A stretch of 64,000 nt of DNA from Thermothelomyces thermophilus ATCC 42464 (Eukaryota > Ascomycota > Sordariomycetes > Sordariales > Chaetomiaceae). The stretch covers positions 248,001-312,000 of the forward strand of contig NC_016475.1 of the NCBI RefSeq assembly GCF_000226095.1, in the 5' to 3' direction. A program made the translations under genes and the position numbers. The first letter of the stretch is position 1, and each line of letters opens with the position of its first letter. Under the pieces are notes generated by a model, which did not search any database, was not told the DNA's origin, and saw nothing but the letters and a program-made list of their open reading frames with translations. Positions 58,801 to 64,000 of this stretch are shown in pieces.

Positions 58801-61713
58801 TAGCTATTAGCGGTTTGGCTTGTTCCTTCTATTACGATATCGATGTCGTTATACTGCCTCTTCTAGAGTCCGTAGTGGTCTGTCTGCTACTATCCGTCTT
58901 TTGCGGTAGATCTGTAGGATATGCCTTCCCCTAAGTATCGTCTGCTTACGATCCTTATACGTTCCCTATCTTGCTAGTCGAATACGATTTCGTTTAGGGT
59001 TATAGGTAGCTACTATTTTTCTAGCTAATGTCTAGATTATAGTCTTTATACTATAGTAACCCTAATATTATATCTTTATCGTTACCTATATCTATAATAC
59101 TAAATATAATTACTATAGTCTTCCTTATTATAGTAATGTCAATTAGTTTAGTCTCTCTATATACCCATTACGTTAGAAATAGCCCTTTAACTATATTATA
59201 TTTCTGCTTCATTCTCTAAGGTATCTATAGCTAATTTACAAGCGTCGGCGAAATTAGGTTTATCTCTACTTTACTATCCACTAGTACGAGCATTTCGTAC
59301 TATTTCTATTGTGCTATTATCTATAGTCGCTTATCTTGCCGCTGTCATCTAAAGATTATAGCGATTTCCTATATTTCTACTAGGAGGTCTTAATATAGTG
59401 GTCTCTTACGCTAGTTCCTCCTATACTATACTACTACTCGCCGTTATATAGGCGTTAATGGTTTCTAGGCCCCTCGAAGGGCCCTGACCCGTTTCCTAGG
59501 TTAGTGCTAACCTTTTTAGTCATTCGGCTAATAGTAGCTTTATCGATTATACTTATTTCCGTAAGCTATTAAGTGCTTACAGCTTCCTACTATTAAGTCC
59601 GTTCTACTTTCCGTCGTATGTACTATAGCTTTATCTAAAGCTCCCGAATTCGCGATTTCTTTTCATCCGCGTAATAGAGGTAATCGTTACTTTAGCACAA
59701 GTCCTATATGTCTCGTCCTATTCCGTAGTACCTAGGCTAGGCTTGTCTTAGAACTATCGTAATGCCTTCTAGATCGCAGGCCTCGATCTTCTAGAGCAAT
59801 TCGGCCGCTCTATTTCTTACATTATAGACCTATTCTACAAGGCGTAAGCTTCCGTCCTTCTTTATTAGGTCGGCTAGTGATTATTTTCGAATTTGTTATA
59901 GAAGTAGTATTAGCATCTATATACTATACATTAGAACTAGGGCACTTATATATATGCCTTATATCGAGGATATAGTCGTGTAGTATTGCCTAGGAGGTAT
60001 TAGAATTCTTTTCTAAATCCTTCCTACTATATATAGACTATAGGTACTCTAATGCTAAAGTAAGAGTATTTTTTCTAGTAGCTTCCCTACGTACGCTTAT
60101 CTTTTCTATAGTTTATATATATAAACTAGTATTCTAAGTTCTATATATCGGTACTAAGTTACTAATTGTTAAGGTACTTAATATAGCTATTAGGCCTATT
60201 ATATATTATAGGCTATTCTCCTTTAATAGTTTCCACGATATATCGGAGTTCCCTTATCTTATCCCTTATCTTATCGCTCTACTAGACAAGTTAAATCAAG
60301 CGTCTATCCTATTCGCGTAGTTCTATATTAAGCTAGAAAACTTTATTATAGTACTATTCGATTTGTTCCTAGAGGAATAGAACATTAGGTCCGGGTCTTT
60401 CGATTCCTTAGGTATCGGTTGTCTATAATCTATCCCGCCTCTATATAACCGTAAGACCTTACTGCCTCAAGGCTAGGAGAATCGAAATTAGCGGTATATA
60501 CTCCCTTGCTATATCCTATTTGGTAAGACCTATCTCTAGGTCTATAGTGACTAGTTTAGAGTACGGTGCTTGTTCGTCTTTACTATTACTATCGTGTCCG
60601 AGACTATCCGTGTCATTACCTTTATCTTTGTAACTTATAGCTACTACTTTGATAACGTCCTTAGTGGTTTCGTTAATAGCTGTAATTTCCTTTCTAGGGA
60701 CTATCTTTTACTCTTTCTTTAGGCTTCGACATTCTCGCTTATAGTACCCTTTCTTTCTATAGTTATAGTAGGTAATATTAGACTTGTCCTTGGTTATCTT
60801 CTTCTAGTCTTGCTTCTATACTATATCTATATCCATAGCTCTAGGATATATCTTATACAAGGTATTAATATATGCTCGCTTTTTCTTATTATTAGCCTTA
60901 ATTATAGTTCCATTTATTTAACTTCGTTTCTACTACTCTTATATATAAAGTCGATTATCGATTCTAATGGCCTATATAATATATTTATCTAGGGTCTTGA
61001 GCCGATCGTACTTATATAGCTTGTCTTTAACCTTTTTCTTTAAGCCGTTATGGAATAATTATATTAATACCTTATCGTTAAGCTAAGACTTAAGTATATC
61101 CTATCTAAATTATATAGTATAAGAGGCTACTAACTTGGTCTATTAGAGATTAGTAAGTCTTTTTTATATATAAATCTTCTTATCTTTGTTATTAAAAACC
61201 TTCTAAAGCTCTTCTTCGAAACGGTCATAGGATTAAAAGACTACCTATATAAATACGTCTTAGTTATCTTCGTCTTCCTTAATAAGATAGTCGTTCTATA
61301 TAGGCTTAAAATATCTAAGTACCTTGCCCTCTAGTCTCGTAGCTATATAGAGAACTTTGGCTTTGTCATCTAAAAACCTAATTATCATTAAGCTAGAAGT
61401 AGGATCGAAGGTTTATTAGGAATCCTATAAGATCTTCCTTAGTTCCTCTATATTTGCTAGGTAGTTCGATTTTGATATAGCTCGCTTTGGCGCCCTTAAG
61501 TGCCTTGATTTTGGTATAGGCCTTGTTAACCAGTTTCTATAAATGCTTTTCGCCGTTCTCGAGTTCTTTAATTTGAGCTTAAGTAGCCTTATCTCTCTAG
61601 TCTAACTCCTAGATTCGCTAATAGAGTTAACTAAGCTAGGTAAGTAGCTATTCGGCTATAACGTTAATAGCTATATTGATGTTAAGGTTGAAGTTACCTC
61701 TGTTCTAAACCAT
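55840..61713 (-). pseudogene. Gypsy-3 Gag-Pol polyprotein remnant with chromodomain
   Basis: The start is the ATG at 61713, at the same place relative to the 5' LTR as in Gypsy-2. Domains follow the same order and spacing, about 22 kb to the right of their Gypsy-2 counterparts: RT with its YLDD-region near 58,060-58,150, integrase near 56,400-57,000, chromodomain near 55,850-55,970. It carries more TAA/TAG stops than Gypsy-2. Confidence 0.85.
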
Positions 61714-61740
61714 GACAGAATAAAGGGAGTAATAGCAACG

Positions 61741-62196
61741 TGTAACAAACCTAACTTAGACTTCTTCTAAAAGGGTTCAGACAAAGGTAGATTAAGTAAG
61801 ACAAGTAGGTAGGTTGTCTAAGGGATTTGGTAAAGCTAAAGGGTTTATAATAACACTAGAGTTATCTCTTATAGTAGTTAATAACGATGCTTAGTATAAG
61901 TACTATGATTATAGGTTACTATTACTAGTAAACTCCTAGAGTCTATTATAATAAGTGACTATTTATATATATATATACTTCTATTAGTTGCTTATAGTCC
62001 CCTTCTATCCTATCCTTAGATTGCCTTTGGTAGCTAGCTATCCTTTGCTATCTTTCCCTTTTTAGGAATTGTTTGCCTGTAGTAGCCCGTGCTCCCTAGC
62101 GATCCTATGTCAGCCTCGCTTCGTGCCCTTCTTGATTGGTGGCTCATTTAGCCTGCTGCACCCCACCGGGTCGTGGTATATGGTTGGCTTGTGACA
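61741..62196. repeat. 456-bp LTR of Gypsy-3 (5' LTR of the minus-strand element)
   Basis: It starts TGTAACAAACC and ends GGCTTGTGACA. It has the same length as its partner. Its last ~150 bp are less mutated than the rest. Confidence 0.92.
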
Positions 62197-62201
62197 TAGG
62201 G
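62197..62201. repeat. Target-site duplication TAGGG (right) of Gypsy-3
   Basis: These five bases follow the LTR end GTGACA. Confidence 0.9.
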
Positions 62202-62645
62202 CTAGAAGTTCTTAATATAACTAGAGGGACATAAGGTATAGTTTTGTTTTCCTAGTTCTATAGAGCTTTGCCATATACGATAGGTATAAATAGGGGTTAC
62301 CTATCTAGGGGTACTAGACAAAGAGATAAGGACAATAGATAGCTTTTAACACTCGTTTGCTCCAATAGATTAGAGTGGTAGGATATAGTTCTTCTTTCTT
62401 TTATAAGTTAGAGTATCTTTTTTCTATATAAGTAGACTCTTTTACATCTATAGAGAGAGACATTACTATCGCCGCCTTCGCCCCTATTGTCATTGCCATC
62501 TAGATAGTCGGACTTGCCTACTATAACCGCGAATACTCGGATGCCCTAGACATTTTAAGCCAACGCTCCTCCCTATCTGACTAGACAGAGGTTTAGTTTT
62601 AGAGGTGCTAAGTAGTACCCTAGAGGGTTAGTACTAGCTTATATT
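62197..62645 (+). repeat. ~450-bp LTR-like direct repeat, copy 2 (main part)
   Basis: It continues the repeat that begins TAGACTAGGG at 54,571 and is split by Gypsy-3. It includes the same GTATAAATAGGGG TATA-like box (about 62,283-62,297) and ends by about 62,645, where similarity to 51,885 stops. Confidence 0.6.
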
Positions 62646-64000
62646 TTTAAGGGCTTAATTAGGGAAGAGTATAACTCTAAGTCTAAACTAGATTACCGGA
62701 CTTCGAGCGTAATGGAATAGTAATGTTTGTAATAGAGGAGCAAGGACATATATATAGAGGTGTATATGGCAAAACTGTTAGGAAACCAAGGAGAGTAAAT
62801 ATAAGTACTAAGAGATTAGTATATTTGGCGGTAGGCTAGGGAACTACTCTTGCCCTAACGTAATAACACTGCTAGTAGAGACGGTAAGAATCGTAGGATA
62901 ATAAGTTTAAAGGAGTTCGACGTTTGTCTAGAGGGATAGAAACTCCGAAATACAGATTAGCGACGCTAGAACTATTTAGGATTCGGAAACGAGATTTTAA
63001 AGTTATATAGATACAAGAGGAAAGCTTTATAGCTATTCTAGCCTTAGTTACCTTGGTATTAGCGCTTGCTAGTAAGGGTGTGTCTACCTATATATTACTA
63101 CTCTTCAGCGGTCTAGTGTAGATTTATCTTATTATTCTAGGAGTTCTAACCTTAGGGGTTAGAGTATTATTATTATAGGGTATCCCCTATTAGAAGGTTT
63201 AGAAATAGCTTTATTAGGTATACTTTAAAGGAATGAAAGTGGTAGACTAAGTTTATATTTAATCTTGCCTATTATAGGAAGACTTAAAGGAAAGGAAGAA
63301 GGCTTCCTAGATTAGCTACTTAGATAGAAGAGTTATCTTTAAGGAAGTTACTTAAATAGAAAGGTATAATTAAGGATAGTAACCTTAGGTATTACTCTTC
63401 TTAATGATTTAGTAAATACCTTAATTGGAATTACTACTCTTAATACCTTTTATATCTAGGTATATTAAAATCTTATCAGGAAAGATGCTATTAGAATCGC
63501 CTTAATTACTAGAGTTTAGAAACCTTACTTTAGACTTAGAAGTTAAGCATTATACTTAAGTAGATATTATAGTAGACAGACTTACTAAAGTTATTTAGGT
63601 TATATTCCCTTTGCTAATAGATAAAGAATTACCTAGCCTCTTCTCTAGTTATAACGTTACTAAGTACCTCAAACGTTTTAAAGAAGCTTATAAGATCTTT
63701 AGCAGGGATAATAATAACAAGATCTCCTACTTCGAGTAATAATATATAGATAACCTTTAGGAAATCCTAGACTAGTGGCCAGAGTTAAAGAAGAAAGACT
63801 AGGCTACTTTTAAAGCTATTGTCAAGGAACGCTAGAAGTAGAATAATTCTTGCCAGGAAACCTCTACTTAGGAGCTAAAGCGTCTTCTGGATTCTTAGTA
63901 TATAGATTCGGCCAAGTCTATCTATAACTACCTAGAGTATATTAATATCTTGCTTACCTAAGTGCTAAAGAAGAAGAAAGTAATTTATTAGTTATTAGCT
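62646..64000 (+). other. RIP-mutated sequence of unknown origin up to the window end
   Basis: No RT, integrase or knuckle motif was seen. From about 63,480 a + strand frame is readable through TAA/TAG with Gag-like helical character (YLKRFKEAYKIFSRDNNNK, FEQQYIDNLQEILDQW, KSIYNYLEYINILL) and continues off the right edge. A Gag or an ORF of another element is a guess. Confidence 0.4.

Larger units (their letters stand above)
54581..62196 (-). mobile_element. Gypsy-3: complete chromodomain LTR retrotransposon, RIP-inactivated
   Basis: The element is 7,616 bp long, with 456-bp LTRs at 54581-55036 and 61741-62196 and a perfect TSD TAGGG at 54576-54580 and 62197-62201. The internal region is colinear with Gypsy-2 (minus-strand Gag-Pol, the same spacing of Gag, protease, RT, RNase H, integrase and chromodomain) but more heavily mutated. 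The LTRs share only their first ~190 bp with Gypsy-2, and the ~0.75 kb next to the 3' LTR is also divergent. It is inserted in copy 2 of the 450-bp LTR-like repeat. Confidence 0.93.
29460..64000. repeat. RIP-mutated nested retrotransposon block
   Basis: The composition changes sharply at about 29,460: TpA becomes very frequent (CTATAGG, TTAGTAATA, CTAGCTATAG), while CpA and TpG become rare. Long reading frames are readable only through TAA/TAG codons where the family has Gln or Trp. Active-site residues show TpG-to-TpA effects, for example YLDD read as YLDN and zinc-knuckle Cys read as Tyr. This is the known mark of repeat-induced point mutation in ascomycetes. The block reaches the right end of the window and holds no intact gene. 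Confidence 0.92.

Overview
The window comes from a filamentous ascomycete, most likely a Sordariomycete (Sordariales-like). The evidence is GC-rich genes with 60-200 bp GT-AG introns and internal branch points, a VPS13 tail, a LaeA-like methyltransferase, a fungal F-box protein and a fungal sugar transporter. Next to them lies a long AT-rich block with the signature of repeat-induced point mutation (RIP): TpA excess, CpA/TpG depletion, and reading frames stopped almost only by TAA/TAG. I cannot name the species from sequence alone.

Layout. 1-23.6 kb is ordinary gene-bearing DNA: the 3' part of VPS13 (+), a LaeA-type methyltransferase with eight exons (+), a 90-residue two-helix membrane protein (+), an F-box protein with four exons (-), a 126-residue single-anchor protein (+), a three-exon MFS sugar transporter (-), and an 834-residue disordered repeat protein (+). 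Intergenic gaps are long (up to 4.5 kb) and hold microsatellites, oligo-T/oligo-G junctions and a recurring 9-mer, TACGGAGTA. 23.6-29.4 kb is transitional, accessory-type sequence: an intact small kinase, a RIP-mutated LINE fragment abutting a second kinase-like gene that lacks its N-lobe, and an unknown gene whose frame is broken at a run of 13 C.

29.46-64 kb is a RIP-inactivated retrotransposon nest with no intact gene. An outer Gypsy-like element (about 29.5-48 kb, + strand) is interrupted by (i) a 110-bp LINE 3' end with an 18-bp target-site duplication, (ii) a complete 7,581-bp chromodomain Gypsy element (448-bp LTRs, TSD CTACT, coding on the minus strand) and (iii) a near-full-length 5.2-kb LINE with an (AAT)8 tail and a 10-bp near-identical TSD. 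Further right are a roughly 660-codon unrecognised degenerate frame (49.46-51.4 kb), a duplicated 450-bp promoter-bearing LTR-like repeat, another Gypsy RT/RNase H fragment, a third LINE copy, and a second complete chromodomain Gypsy element (7,616 bp, 456-bp LTRs, TSD TAGGG) nested in the second LTR-like copy.

The most interesting signal is that both complete Gypsy elements carry, between the chromodomain and the 3' LTR, an antisense (+ strand) frame for a Cys-rich, then charged/coiled-coil protein. Many of its Cys codons have become Tyr codons, as RIP would do. A second is the 5' end of the long LINE, which has escaped RIP, as expected if the other copies were 5'-truncated so that only this part was single-copy. 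The host genes do not form an obvious pathway or cluster.
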